Shown: one piece after another, positions 17,925-28,264 of the stretch
How positions within the stretch are numbered: the stretch's first letter is position 1
Layout: each line of letters opens with the position of its first letter
Origin: JBASEY01 sp049652745
GTDB taxonomy: Bacteria > CSSED10-310
DNA: 64,000 nt
Direction of reading: 5' to 3'
NCBI GenBank assembly: GCA_049652745.1
Contig: JBASEY010000030.1
Span: 62,001-126,000, forward strand
Program-made: the position numbers and the translations under genes
The notes under the pieces: model-generated
Database searches by the model: none
What the model saw: only the letters and a program-made list of their open reading frames with translations
What the model was told of the DNA's origin: nothing

Positions 17925-20900
17925 ATGAACAGCCAGAAACTGACAGAACAAAAGAAAAATCGACGATCATGGATGCCTCGTTTTTTACGACGAGCTTTTC
18001 ATATGACAGTTTCTATCATTACATTTTTTATTTTGGTTGTTCTCCTGCTGCACATACAACCCATTCAAAACTTTGCCGGTCGATGGTTTCTAATTAGTGC
18101 CGGAAAAATTCTGCATAAACAAATTACCTGTGATTCCTTTCAAATTTCGCTTTTTGGAAAAATAGAATTCAACAATATCTCAATTTTACATCATCAACGT
18201 TTTGGAAACGACCCACTTGTTTCCGTGAAAAGATTATCGATTACATTCAACCCCTTGTCACTACTAAGTGACCAATTTCATATCAAGCAAATAGTCATCG
18301 ACTCGCCGGTATTCAACCTGATTTTCGCTTCTGATCGAAACCACAACCTACAAATAAATCCGTTTGAAAAGAATCCTCGTAAGGCACACTCAAGAACAAC
18401 GAATCATATCCATAATTTTTTTAAACACTTTCGGCCTGACGAAATTCAGGTCATAAATGGGAGCTTTCTGCTTGATCATAATCCTTCTGAATGCCGCCTA
18501 TCCGTTCCGTCCCTGTCAATCAAAGGCGCATTCAATAAAAAGAACGACTGCATTCATCTTCTTGTTAAAGGATTCAGCGTTGAAATCACTTATCCGGAAC
18601 GATTGAATTCTATTTCGGATATCCGTTTAGAAGCGAACATTACAGAGAAAGGCGTCCAACACAGTTTGGTGACAATTAGCTCGAATAGTGGTCAAACCTG
18701 GATATCAGGAAAGTGCACACTGGATAACTTTGAAAATCCTGCGCTTGTTTTTGACGGTTTGCTGGTAACAGACCTCTGCGATATCGAGAATTTAGCCATG
18801 TTAAATACTAAGTTGAAAGGTGATTCCGTCCTGTTCTTCTATGGGTCAGGCCCAGCAAACGACCTAGATATTTCAGGAAAAATTTTCGGTAACGACTTAC
18901 AATTCAGTCAGTTTAAATTCGCAAATTTTAACGCTTCAGCCTCCTATCACGACTTTTTGATCACCTTGACTGATGCTCAGGGAAATGCTTATGACGGCAG
19001 ATTTACAGGAAAAGCGGCGATAAATATGGATCGTGATGACAAAAATCTTGATATTCAAGCCTGGGGTGACAATTTAAATATTGCTGTTCTGACAAAGGAT
19101 TTGTCCATACCCTTTCAAATGGAAACATCCGCATCGATCGCTTTGAATATATTTGGAAGCAACTTTCATTCTGATGCCATCATGGTCATGGGCAATCTTC
19201 TTGGGGTTGAAAAAAAACCACATACACAACCAGTGCATCAATCTTGGAAACCTCTTGAATTATCGGCTCAATTTACATTCATAGACGGTATGTTCGGAAT
19301 TCCTGAAGGGAGATTGTTGCATCCTGAACATGAAATAATGCTGGACTCCTGCATTTTTTCCGCCGACACCCTAAAAGGTTCTGTGCGGGGATCGACTGAT
19401 AACCTGGAGGATTTTCTTCAACGTGGGAATCGATCCGTTCCTCTTCAGATCGATATCCCTGGCTTAAATGGTAAAGCAGCTTTTAACGTAGAACTTGGTG
19501 GAACAGCTTCTGATTATCTGGTTGAGGCCACTATCAATTCAGAAGATATTCATTTTCGCTCCGATCAAATCGGCAACATCCAAGCTCAGGTTCTAATCAG
19601 CCCTAAATTTATTGATATTAAAGACTTTTCTATCGATGGCTCAGATGTGATGGCATCCGGCCAGATTGTTCTGGACATGCCCGATACAGAACAAGCAAAA
19701 CCTGTATCTGTGAATAATGCCATGATCGATATCGATCTCTTCGATGTGAAGCTGCTTGAACCCATTTTGAAGGATAGTCGATCTATGTCAGGGACAGCAT
19801 CGGGTACTCTCAAAATATGTGATTCAAAAGTCACAGACTCCTGTTTAAGCCACGTTCACGTCGACGAATTAAAAATCTTCGATATTTCAATTAAGTCAGC
19901 TGATTTCCTGGGAAAGGTAACCCCTAACGGTATTTTTGATACCGCGATAACTGCAGCTTATGGGGATTCTCAATTGGCAATCAGCCTTGACTACCCCTTT
20001 TCAGGAATCCCTCTAATAGCGATGACAGCTCGAAATATGTCGTTTGATTACTTGCCCGGATTGGATTTCTTAGGTCTTTCCGGCAAATTTGATTTAACCG
20101 CTCAATCAGAAACTCATTCTGACGATATAAAAATTCGTTATCAGCTTACCGGCTCAAATCCCTCTATTATGAATTATGACACATCTGGGATCGTCATTAC
20201 CGGTTATTACCTTCATGCTCCCTCTCCACTTCTGGTCTGGGCGGCGAATTGGAACAATGAAATGGTTGTGTCTTCAGGGTATTGTTCTTTGGATTATCCA
20301 TATGCTTGCTCCCTGGAAGCAATGATCGATAATTTCCCTCTATCGGTTGCCTCCGATATCATCAACAAAGGCAGCGATACGCCAAACCCTTTCAAAGGCT
20401 CAATTACTTTGGATGCGTCACTGACCGGAAATCTAGGTCAAACCGAGTCTTTGAAATCAGAGATTCTCTTGAACAAGATGGAATTTGATTACTTGGATCT
20501 TGTCTTTGTTCTGGATAAGCAAGGATTAGTGCATTTTTCCGATGGCGCTTTGACCCTTGAACCACTGGCTTTTACTCACCCTTCGATCACCATGAGCCTT
20601 GTCGGCGGAATTGATTCAAACGGCGATTTGTCACTTCAGACGGCAGGAAATGTTAATTTAAATTCTTTAAGTTCTTTGACCGACTTTTTCAAAGATGCCC
20701 GCGGCAACTGCAAATTCCAATTGGCGCTCAAAGGCCCTTGGTTTGATCCTGGGTATTTTGGAAGCGTTCATATCCAAGAATTTTTCTCATATCTTCCATT
20801 ATTCGGTTCCAATCTTGAAGATTACCATGCAGAAATTCGATTCAATCAAAAACTCGGCAAAATTTTGTACATGGAAGGTCTTGCCGGTGGATCTTATTTT

Positions 20901-21923
20901 GGAGGTTCTGGTGAGTTCGGCATTTCCCGCTATGTTCCTGACTTGTTTGACATTAAATTTTCCGGTGATGATATTGAATTCGAATATCCTAAAGATTTTC
21001 ATTCAAATGGTGATATTTCCCTCGAAATCAGTGGCCGCCTTCCTGAAATCACGATTGGTGGAACAGTGAATCTCAGGCAATCCCAATATAATTCCCGAAT
21101 CAACTATAAAACTATGATTGTCAATGAATCGAGAGCAAAATTGATGGTTGCCGAGAGACGCAAACCGATTCGATCGATCGATGGACCTCCCTCTGTATTC
21201 AATCCCAAATTCAATATTAGCGTTCGGGCAAGTGATAACATTCATATCAACAACAATATCGCTCAGGTCGAAATGAACATGAAGCTTGACGTCTTGGGTA
21301 ATTTAGAACGTCCTAAAGTTCTTGGTCATATAGATGTGTTGCGTGGCGAAGTAACATTTCTTCAAAGAAATTTTGAGCTCACCAGCGCTTCCATTGATTT
21401 CGCTGATCCGACAAAAATAGATCCTTTATTGGTTTTACAAGCGACGACAACACTCGATGATTATCGAGTTAATTTAGATATCAGTGGTAATGTCTATTCT
21501 GAAATAAATATTCGTCCATCTTCGACACCTCCATTAAATGAAATCGACCTATGGAACCTCCTGTTAATAGGAAAAACTCGTGAAAAAATGTCTTCTTCCG
21601 AAGATTATCTCGCCAGTGGTGTTGCCTATGTCACCGGCTCACTACAGGAACAAATCGAGCAGAGTTTTGAATATTGGATAGGATTAGATGAATTCAGCAT
21701 CGATCCGGTCATGTCAACTTCTGATGAGAGTCCGTCGGCCCGATTCACAGCCAAAAAACGATTCGGACCAGATCTTTCGGTTCTTTACTCCCGATCAGCA
21801 ACATCAACAGAAGACTTGCTTCTCATCGAGTATCAATTATCAGATAATGTCTATATCGTCGGACATAAAAAAGAAGACAATTCAATCGGCTTGGATATCC
21901 GTTACAGATGGGAATTCGAATAG
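17925..21923 (+). CDS. tamB: TamB-like translocation and assembly module protein (AsmA/DUF490)
   Basis: 1332 residues. One N-terminal membrane helix (residues about 28-48) anchors a very long periplasmic beta-helical protein. The C-terminal 350 residues match the TamB/DUF490 domain: VLGHIDVLRGEVTFLQRNFE, FADPTKIDPLLVLQA, and LNEIDLWNLLLIGKTREKM. TamB-like proteins bridge the inner and outer membranes and take part in outer membrane protein insertion and phospholipid transport. The next gene encodes an Omp85 protein, its usual partner (TamA or BamA), and the two overlap by up to 16 bp, a strong sign of a joint complex. The ATG at 17925 has only a weak ribosome site. Confidence 0.9.
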   Translation: MNSQKLTEQKKNRRSWMPRFLRRAFHMTVSIITFFILVVLLLHIQPIQNFAGRWFLISAGKILHKQITCDSFQISLFGKIEFNNISILHHQRFGNDPLVSVKRLSITFNPLSLLSDQFHIKQIVIDSPVFNLIFASDRNHNLQINPFEKNPRKAHSRTTNHIHNFFKHFRPDEIQVINGSFLLDHNPSECRLSVPSLSIKGAFNKKNDCIHLLVKGFSVEITYPERLNSISDIRLEANITEKGVQHSLVTISSNSGQTWISGKCTLDNFENPALVFDGLLVTDLCDIENLAMLNTKLKGDSVLFFYGSGPANDLDISGKIFGNDLQFSQFKFANFNASASYHDFLITLTDAQGNAYDGRFTGKAAINMDRDDKNLDIQAWGDNLNIAVLTKDLSIPFQMETSASIALNIFGSNFHSDAIMVMGNLLGVEKKPHTQPVHQSWKPLELSAQFTFIDGMFGIPEGRLLHPEHEIMLDSCIFSADTLKGSVRGSTDNLEDFLQRGNRSVPLQIDIPGLNGKAAFNVELGGTASDYLVEATINSEDIHFRSDQIGNIQAQVLISPKFIDIKDFSIDGSDVMASGQIVLDMPDTEQAKPVSVNNAMIDIDLFDVKLLEPILKDSRSMSGTASGTLKICDSKVTDSCLSHVHVDELKIFDISIKSADFLGKVTPNGIFDTAITAAYGDSQLAISLDYPFSGIPLIAMTARNMSFDYLPGLDFLGLSGKFDLTAQSETHSDDIKIRYQLTGSNPSIMNYDTSGIVITGYYLHAPSPLLVWAANWNNEMVVSSGYCSLDYPYACSLEAMIDNFPLSVASDIINKGSDTPNPFKGSITLDASLTGNLGQTESLKSEILLNKMEFDYLDLVFVLDKQGLVHFSDGALTLEPLAFTHPSITMSLVGGIDSNGDLSLQTAGNVNLNSLSSLTDFFKDARGNCKFQLALKGPWFDPGYFGSVHIQEFFSYLPLFGSNLEDYHAEIRFNQKLGKILYMEGLAGGSYFGGSGEFGISRYVPDLFDIKFSGDDIEFEYPKDFHSNGDISLEISGRLPEITIGGTVNLRQSQYNSRINYKTMIVNESRAKLMVAERRKPIRSIDGPPSVFNPKFNISVRASDNIHINNNIAQVEMNMKLDVLGNLERPKVLGHIDVLRGEVTFLQRNFELTSASIDFADPTKIDPLLVLQATTTLDDYRVNLDISGNVYSEINIRPSSTPPLNEIDLWNLLLIGKTREKMSSSEDYLASGVAYVTGSLQEQIEQSFEYWIGLDEFSIDPVMSTSDESPSARFTAKKRFGPDLSVLYSRSATSTEDLLLIEYQLSDNVYIVGHKKEDNSIGLDIRYRWEFE

Positions 21924-24706
21924 TGACACGATTGTGGAGATACATATTACTGTTGATTCTTTTTCACATGCCGACTGGTAATGTCCATTCATCTGCCGAT
22001 CTCTGGTACAAACCCGTTAAATACATACGAATCGAATCAGATACCAGGATTTCTTCCGAGTATGTACTGCAGGCTGTCACAATTAAAGAAAACGACCCGT
22101 TGACACCGGAAGCTGTTCGAGAATCCCTTAGAAATATCAATTTACTGAACCGTTTCTATGCCGCTTCGGTATGGGGAGAACCTTTTTTAGATGGTTGTGC
22201 TTTGATATTCAATCTCAAACAAGCCTGGGTCATTGAGAAGATCAATTTTAAAAGCGGCGCCGTCTCGTCTCTTTTCAGTTATGGCCTAATCGGTAAATTT
22301 TCTCCAAAAACACTTCAAAGACAGATATCTCTGTTTCAAGGCGATATTTTTTCCCCTGAAAAAGGATTGGCGGCAATCAATGCATTGAAAGATTTTTATC
22401 TCAATAATGGGTACGCTGACTGTTCTATTTCGCTTCATCCTCACTATCATGACGGTTTTGTCGATCTGGTTTTCACTATAAACCAAGGACATCCAACCAG
22501 AATTCGGGAGATCGTTTTTTCAGATAATCTTTCTGTTTCACGAGAGACGCTTCTTAAGCAAACGGGTCTCTCAAATCGGAAAACGTATTCTCGAAAACGT
22601 TTAAATAATGCCAGGGAGAAGCTTGAGAAATTCTATCGTCGTCGCGGATATTTGAACGCACAAGTATTTCGTCCGGAGATTCAATTGGAATCGGAAACGA
22701 ACGAGGTGACCATACGTTTTAAAATCATGGAATATGATCAGATCCATTTAAAGATGAAAGCGGAAACGGAAACTTGGAATCTTTTATGGAAATTATATTC
22801 GTTGGAAAGAAGACCGGATCAGTTTTTAAAAACTTTGGGCTTAGAGGGCAACGACAGGCTGGATCGCAATCGATTTGAAGAAGCGGCACGAAATCTTCAA
22901 AGGAGATATTGGAACAAAGGTTTTTTAAACGCTGATGTTCGGTTGGAAGAAATTCAAAACGAGTTTGGAAAAACTGTTTATTCTTTTGAAATAACGAAAA
23001 ATGATCCAGTATTGGTTGACCAGATTTTGATTGCTGGAAACCCTCATTTTTCGACAGATGAAATTCTTTCCAACAAAATCATCCAGACAAGGACGGGTAA
23101 ACGTTATAAGCATGATTCATTTATGGCTGATGCTGAAGAGCTACAAGAATGGTATATCGAACATGGATTTCATAAAGCTCGTGTAACGACAGAACAGACA
23201 ATCTGTTCAGAAAAGACTTCTGTATCGCTTCATTTGCTGGTCGATGAAGGCCCTCAATATTTTTGGAATGCCTTTATTTTTGAAGGTAATTCATCTTTTC
23301 CCGACACCGATCTACTGAAGCTTCTTCAGCTTTCTTCGGGCAATCCATTTGTTTTCACAGCTATTGAACCCGGGATCAACCGCATTTTGGATCATTATCT
23401 TTCCAATGGGTATACAGATGTAACTATTGAATGGAGCATTGTGGATTTAGATGCAACCAAGCCGTCGTTGAAAATCGTCATCGAGGAAGGCATTCAATCC
23501 ACTATCAACACCGTTATTGTCAAAGGATATAATAAAACTCTTCGATCCGTAATCGATCGGAATCTGCCTAAACTAGTCGGCCGACCCCTTTATTATAAGA
23601 CCTTGCTTGAAACTGAAAGACAGTTGATTCGAACCAATCTTTTTCGCTCTGCAGAAGTTTCAACCCCGCCATGGGAATCGTATCAACCAAAACGCACCCT
23701 CTTGATCGATTTGAAAGAACAGCCTTTTATATTCCTTGAAGGCGGGCCCGGATACAACAGCGATCGAGGTTTCAATGGATACTTGAGTTTATTCACCACC
23801 AATCTGGGCGGCTCAAACCGTTATCTGGGTCTGTCAGGCTTATTGTCAGAAAAAGAGTATAAAGGCAATATCGTCTTTCGTGAGCCTGAATTTGCCAATT
23901 TGCCAGTCCAACTGGAGCTTCGTCTTCTAGCGGAAAAATCACAGGAAAAAAATTTTAATCTTTTCAGACGAGGGAGTCGTGCGACCTGGTCATACAGTCT
24001 AACTCGTTTTTTACGTGCGTTGTTGATATACCGTTTTGATTATGATGAACCCTATGATATCGGCCAAGATGCCGAACTGCCTGAAGAATATCGAAATTCT
24101 GTGAAAATTGGATCTTTGGCGCCTGGATTTTTATTTGATTCCCGAAATGATCCTCAATCTCCCCGATCAGGAAGCCTATTATCAGCAAAAATAGAATATG
24201 CTCGAAAAATGTACAGTTCTGAAGTTCATTTCACCAAACTGACTACAGAAACAACCCATTTTTTTGATCTGTCCCGGTTCGGCGTTTTAGGAACTTCGGT
24301 TCGCCTCGGCTGGGCATATGGTTTACCCTATCAAGAAGAATTCCGACTAGGAGGCATCAAATCAATCCGAGGTTGGGATTTTGATACCATTCGTAAAAGT
24401 TCCATGACCACCCCTGGGGATATAATCAATATCACCCGAAGAGATATCGATGTGTCAATTCTTGCTAATATCGAATACCGTTATCCCTTGGTTTGGGGGT
24501 TTGAAGGAGTCTTGTTCTACGATACGGGAAACGTCTTCGATGATTATAAAGATATGTCTTTCTCGCGTTTGAAAAGTACTATTGGATTGGGAACTCGCTT
24601 CATGACACCTGTCGGTCCCGTCGGCATCGATTACGGCTACAATATTTTGAGAGATAAAGATGATCCATCATACCGATGGTCATTTGTTATCGGCCATACT
24701 TTTTAA
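21908..24706 (+). CDS. Omp85-family outer membrane protein (BamA/TamA-like) with POTRA repeats
   Basis: 932 residues. A hydrophobic signal segment (LWRYILLLILFHM) is followed by a series of POTRA-like repeats to about residue 590, with repeats of the type YNKTLRSVIDRNLPKLVGRPL. The C-terminal 16-strand barrel includes GPGYNSDRGF, FDSRNDPQSPRSGS, the conserved FRLGGIKSIRGWDF (lid-lock VRGF/Y-like motif) and the final phenylalanine of SFVIGHTF, the outer-membrane insertion signal. Start may be ATG 21908 or GTG 21923, which overlaps the TAG of tamB. The number of POTRA repeats exceeds the three of classical TamA, so it may be BamA-like or a hybrid TamA. Immediate pairing with tamB favours a TAM-type role. 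Confidence 0.9.
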   Translation: MGIRIVTRLWRYILLLILFHMPTGNVHSSADLWYKPVKYIRIESDTRISSEYVLQAVTIKENDPLTPEAVRESLRNINLLNRFYAASVWGEPFLDGCALIFNLKQAWVIEKINFKSGAVSSLFSYGLIGKFSPKTLQRQISLFQGDIFSPEKGLAAINALKDFYLNNGYADCSISLHPHYHDGFVDLVFTINQGHPTRIREIVFSDNLSVSRETLLKQTGLSNRKTYSRKRLNNAREKLEKFYRRRGYLNAQVFRPEIQLESETNEVTIRFKIMEYDQIHLKMKAETETWNLLWKLYSLERRPDQFLKTLGLEGNDRLDRNRFEEAARNLQRRYWNKGFLNADVRLEEIQNEFGKTVYSFEITKNDPVLVDQILIAGNPHFSTDEILSNKIIQTRTGKRYKHDSFMADAEELQEWYIEHGFHKARVTTEQTICSEKTSVSLHLLVDEGPQYFWNAFIFEGNSSFPDTDLLKLLQLSSGNPFVFTAIEPGINRILDHYLSNGYTDVTIEWSIVDLDATKPSLKIVIEEGIQSTINTVIVKGYNKTLRSVIDRNLPKLVGRPLYYKTLLETERQLIRTNLFRSAEVSTPPWESYQPKRTLLIDLKEQPFIFLEGGPGYNSDRGFNGYLSLFTTNLGGSNRYLGLSGLLSEKEYKGNIVFREPEFANLPVQLELRLLAEKSQEKNFNLFRRGSRATWSYSLTRFLRALLIYRFDYDEPYDIGQDAELPEEYRNSVKIGSLAPGFLFDSRNDPQSPRSGSLLSAKIEYARKMYSSEVHFTKLTTETTHFFDLSRFGVLGTSVRLGWAYGLPYQEEFRLGGIKSIRGWDFDTIRKSSMTTPGDIINITRRDIDVSILANIEYRYPLVWGFEGVLFYDTGNVFDDYKDMSFSRLKSTIGLGTRFMTPVGPVGIDYGYNILRDKDDPSYRWSFVIGHTF

Positions 24707-24741
24707 GGCAGAAACGATATTGATAATGAGGTTTTTTTAAA

Positions 24742-25734
24742 ATGCTTAAAAAAATAATCTTACTTTTTATAACCGCTCTTCTTCTGACAAATACAATTCA
24801 TGCATTTGACATCGAAGGCACAGTTTATGGTTTCGACGGCAAGCCGCTTATCGATGCCAAGCTTCGACTTCTCTCCAGTCAAAGAAGAGAGATGGATAGT
24901 ACATATACCGATGGAAAAGGAGGTTACCGAATCCGAAACATTCCAGCCGGTTCCTATTCGATGGAAATCTCCAAACCAGGAATGCAGAAAGTAACTATCG
25001 AGTTTGGTGTCGGTGGTTCCTTTTACCGATCGACGGTCTATCATGACTTTCACTTGAAAGATATCGCACGGTTTGAAAGTGTTCATTCTTCAGAACTTAA
25101 ATCATTGTTTCTTCCAGAAGGTGAAACAATACCTTTAGGCGCTTTTTCCAGTTACCGTAAAGGTCAAAAAAAGTCGGCGATCAAGAAATATAACAGCGCT
25201 TTAAAACATTTTCAGAAAGCAGTAAAAAAACATCCCGGGTTTTCTCGTTGCTACAGTGAAATTGGAGATGTTTATTTTCAACTTCAGAAATATGACGAAG
25301 CCGAGATGAGTTACCAAAAAGCCATAAAACTCAATCCCTATGATCCAGTCCCTTTGGCTGGCTACAGCCGCCTTCTTCTCTACAAAAACCTGTACAATGA
25401 TGCCGTTAGATATCTTTCCCAAGCTGTCGATTTGGACCCGGGTAGAGCTGAATATCTGTATCTTCTTGGCGAGGCGCAATTTAAAGCCGGGGATAGTGAT
25501 GCCGCTGAAAAGACTATAATGCAAGGTTTAATGATACAGCCACGACAAGCCGGTTCGACCAGAATCATCCTCGCGGATATCTATTATTCACGGAAACAAT
25601 ATCACGACAGCCGTGAAATGTTATCAGGATATATCAGGGATAATCCTTTTGCTGAAGATCGAGAACAGATACGAAAACGTTTGATTGAACTGGATCGCCT
25701 AATCGATACTCTCGAGGAAAACCAAGTAGAATGA
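24742..25734 (+). CDS. Periplasmic protein with carboxypeptidase-regulatory-like domain and TPR repeats
   Basis: 330 residues. A signal peptide ends near NTIHA. Residues about 21-105 form a carboxypeptidase-regulatory/CNA-B-like beta sandwich (GTVYGFDGKPLIDAKLRLLS, GGYRIRNIPAGSYSMEI). Four to five TPR helices pairs follow from about residue 135 (ALKHFQKAVKKHPGFSRCYS, AEMSYQKAIKLNPYDPVPL, AVRYLSQAVDLDPGRAEYLY). Such proteins are periplasmic scaffolds; substrate unknown. It follows the Omp85 gene by 35 bp and is probably the last gene of the tamB operon, so an outer membrane assembly accessory role is plausible but inferred. GAGG precedes the ATG. Confidence 0.82.
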   Translation: MLKKIILLFITALLLTNTIHAFDIEGTVYGFDGKPLIDAKLRLLSSQRREMDSTYTDGKGGYRIRNIPAGSYSMEISKPGMQKVTIEFGVGGSFYRSTVYHDFHLKDIARFESVHSSELKSLFLPEGETIPLGAFSSYRKGQKKSAIKKYNSALKHFQKAVKKHPGFSRCYSEIGDVYFQLQKYDEAEMSYQKAIKLNPYDPVPLAGYSRLLLYKNLYNDAVRYLSQAVDLDPGRAEYLYLLGEAQFKAGDSDAAEKTIMQGLMIQPRQAGSTRIILADIYYSRKQYHDSREMLSGYIRDNPFAEDREQIRKRLIELDRLIDTLEENQVE

Positions 25735-25741
25735 GTTTTAT

Positions 25742-25945
25742 TTAAAAAATCGCATATATCATCGGAAATACGGTTGATGTCGTCGATAAAACGATAAAAA
25801 CACTCATCAAAACCAGAATAATGATTATGGGCAATAACCACCATTTTTTTGAGTGTTTCAAAAAATCCCAAAATTCTTTGAATATTGAAGGGGGTGGTGC
25901 CAAATCGTTTTTTTTGTTCATGTTCTTGTTTCCCATTTGATCCAT
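25742..25945 (-). CDS. DUF5989-like small membrane protein (SxtK-like position)
   Basis: 67 residues: a short polar head, then FKEFWDFLKHSKKWWLLP, a single membrane helix and a TTSTVFPMIYAIF tail. The FW-FLK-KKWWLLP pattern and the small C-terminal hydrophobic tail are those of the DUF5989 family, whose members are usually encoded next to a carbamoyltransferase and SxtJ, exactly the order here. In saxitoxin clusters the corresponding order is sxtI-sxtJ-sxtK. No biochemical role is established; a membrane anchor or scaffold for the carbamoyltransferase is my inference. The start is not certain (ATGs at 25945, 25936 and 25921). It ends 7 bp from the convergent TPR gene. Confidence 0.8.
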   Translation of the reverse strand: MDQMGNKNMNKKNDLAPPPSIFKEFWDFLKHSKKWWLLPIIIILVLMSVFIVLSTTSTVFPMIYAIF

Positions 25946-25963
25946 TGATCTATATAAAGCTTT

Positions 25964-26416
25964 CTAAAATTGCCGCCTACACCTTGCTTGATCATATGTC
26001 TCTTCAGCACGAAGAATCCAATAAGTTGGTTCATTTTTCCTCTGTTTTATTTTCATGAAATCCTTTCCGATCAAACGCAAAAATAACCCTATCGGAAAAA
26101 ACATTCCAAAAAACAGCACGAATAAAACCACTCTTGTCATACAATAACCTATACACAAGCTGACAATGAGCATAACAGAGTTAACCGGTCTTAAACTTTG
26201 CGGTTTGATCAGAGCCAAGCTGAATGACAGACATCCCAGTATAATTAAAATGAGCGGTGTCGATAGTACAACATTGTCTGGGAGACCTCTTCGGAAAAGG
26301 ATCAGTCCAGCCAGAACAATCAAGATCAGCCCGAGCAACAAACCGAATTTGCGCATCGCCGGTCCATCTTGTTTCATTGAGCGAAAATCAGTTGTTATTT
26401 CTTTAAACATACTCAT
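25964..26416 (-). CDS. SxtJ-family membrane protein
   Basis: 150 residues with three to four hydrophobic segments: RKFGLLLGLILIVLAGLILF, LSTPLILIILGCLSFSLALI and VLFVLFFGMFFPIGLFLRLI. The closing FPIGLFLRLIGKDFMK and the YWILRAEETYDQ tail are characteristic of SxtJ-like proteins. Function unknown; conserved next to O-carbamoyltransferases of the NodU/CmcH/TobZ type. It lies 18 bp after the carbamoyltransferase stop and 18 bp before the small DUF5989-like gene, so the three are cotranscribed. I infer that it positions the carbamoyltransferase at the inner membrane face. Confidence 0.82.
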   Translation of the reverse strand: MSMFKEITTDFRSMKQDGPAMRKFGLLLGLILIVLAGLILFRRGLPDNVVLSTPLILIILGCLSFSLALIKPQSLRPVNSVMLIVSLCIGYCMTRVVLFVLFFGMFFPIGLFLRLIGKDFMKIKQRKNEPTYWILRAEETYDQARCRRQF

Positions 26417-26434
26417 TGGTCGGTCTCGATTCCA

Positions 26435-28252
26435 TCAGTCAAGCTTGAATTCATTACGCCAGTCTCCAAGCTCCTGCATCGCAGGTTGATCTTTCTTGTT
26501 TAAAATATAATCTCCTAACACCAGGTAATCCATCTCTGTACGCATAAAGCATTTGTATGCATCTTCCGGCGTACACACTATCGGTTCACCTCGAACATTG
26601 AAAGATGTGTTTATGATAACGCCGCAACCAGTACGTTTTTCAAAGGCTTTGATCAACCGGTGATATTTGGGGTTGGTCTCTTTCGAAACAGATTGAATAC
26701 GTGCTGAATAATCCACATGTGTCACGGCTGGAATCGTCGATCTGACGACATTCAATTTGTCTATTCCAAACAAACGCTGCTCGGAATCCGTCATCTGCCG
26801 TCGCAATTTAGGCTGTACTGGGGCGGTGAGAAGCATATAGGGAGAAGGTTTGTCCAATTCAAAATAATCACTGATTCTCTCTTCCAGTACAGTAGGAGCG
26901 AACGGTCTGAAACTTTCACGATACTTGATTTTCAGGTTAATCGTTTTTTGCATTTTGGGCGATCGAGCATCCCCAATTATAGATCTATTTCCTAAAGCTC
27001 TAGGCCCAAATTCCATTCTACCTTGAAACCATCCAATTACATTTTCTTTTTCCAGGAGTTCTGCTGTTAATTCAGGAATTTCTTCAGAGTTGAATTTTTG
27101 ATATGGAAAACCATTTTTATCCAGATACATTTGGATTTCATCAGCGGAAAATTCCGGGCCCAAATAGGAGCCCTGCTGTCTGTCAAACTCAGTAATAGCG
27201 TCTCGAGGGTTATCCAGATATTGAAACCAACCAAAAAGCGCAGCCCCCAATGCACCACCTGCGTCTCCTGAAGCCGGCTGAATCCATATATCTTCAAACG
27301 GCCCCTCACGCAAAATTCTTCCGTTACCGACACAATTCAACCCCACTCCACCCGCAATGCACAGTTTTTTCATACCGGTGATCTTATGAACATGACGAGC
27401 AGTACGCAACATGATCTCTTCCGTTACATCCTGAACAGATCGCGCAAGGTCCATTTCTCTTTGAGTCAATTCGGATTCAGGTTTTCTGGGGGGTCCTCCA
27501 AAAAGGTCGGCAAATGCTTTATTGGTCATGGTCAATCCGGTACAATAATTGAAGTATTTCATGTTCATGCGAAATGAGCCGTCTTCTTTCAAGTCAATCA
27601 ATTCATTCAAAATAACATCTCGGTATTTAGGTTCCCCATAAGGCGCCAGACCCATGACTTTATATTCGCCGGAATTGACACGAAACCCGGTAAAATACGT
27701 AAATGCTGAATATAACAATCCTATCGAGTGGGGAAAATGAATTTCGGCAAGCAGTTTTATCCTATTGCCTTCTCCTACCCCGTAAGATGTCGTCGTCCAT
27801 TCACCAACTCCGTCAAAAGTGATGATTGCCGCTTCGTTATAAGATGAAGGAAAAAATGCAGATGCGGCATGGGATTCATGATGTTGTGGAAAAATCATCG
27901 GGCCTGAATAGCCAAGTGTTCGATTGATCAATTTGGGTATTGCAAGCTTTTTCTTCATCCATAACGGCATCGCCTGAACAAACGACTGCAATCCCCTGGG
28001 CGCAAACATCAAATAGGTTTCCAAAAGACGATCAAACTTCAGCAACGGTTTATCGTAAAAAGCGATTAAATCGATATCATCAATCGAGATCGATGCCTGT
28101 TTAAGACAATATCTAACAGCATGAACAGGAAAATCTTGATCGTGTTTAATGCGAGTAAAACGTTCTTCTTGTGCTGCGGCCAATATCTTCCCATTTTCTA
28201 CCAGTGCAGCAGCCGAATCGTGATAAAAGCTGGATATTCCAAGGATTTTCAT
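26435..28252 (-). CDS. O-carbamoyltransferase (NodU/CmcH/TobZ family)
   Basis: 605 residues, the normal length. These enzymes use carbamoyl phosphate and ATP to form carbamoyl-adenylate and then carbamoylate a hydroxyl group. The N-terminal YrdC-unlike kinase-type domain opens MKILGISSFYHDSAAALVEN with the conserved His-Asp, continues EERFTRIKHD, and has HHESHAASAFFPSSY with metal-binding His residues. The C-terminal carbamoyl-phosphate part contains FGPRALGNRSIIGDARSP and INTSFNVRGEPIVCTPEDA. Substrate is not predictable; its neighbours (GT-C protein, SxtJ, DUF5989, divergent GT4) suggest a cell-surface sugar rather than a soluble antibiotic. Same operon as the GT-C gene 12 bp upstream. Confidence 0.93.
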   Translation of the reverse strand: MKILGISSFYHDSAAALVENGKILAAAQEERFTRIKHDQDFPVHAVRYCLKQASISIDDIDLIAFYDKPLLKFDRLLETYLMFAPRGLQSFVQAMPLWMKKKLAIPKLINRTLGYSGPMIFPQHHESHAASAFFPSSYNEAAIITFDGVGEWTTTSYGVGEGNRIKLLAEIHFPHSIGLLYSAFTYFTGFRVNSGEYKVMGLAPYGEPKYRDVILNELIDLKEDGSFRMNMKYFNYCTGLTMTNKAFADLFGGPPRKPESELTQREMDLARSVQDVTEEIMLRTARHVHKITGMKKLCIAGGVGLNCVGNGRILREGPFEDIWIQPASGDAGGALGAALFGWFQYLDNPRDAITEFDRQQGSYLGPEFSADEIQMYLDKNGFPYQKFNSEEIPELTAELLEKENVIGWFQGRMEFGPRALGNRSIIGDARSPKMQKTINLKIKYRESFRPFAPTVLEERISDYFELDKPSPYMLLTAPVQPKLRRQMTDSEQRLFGIDKLNVVRSTIPAVTHVDYSARIQSVSKETNPKYHRLIKAFEKRTGCGVIINTSFNVRGEPIVCTPEDAYKCFMRTEMDYLVLGDYILNKKDQPAMQELGDWRNEFKLD

Positions 28253-28264
28253 ATTGTTGCTATT

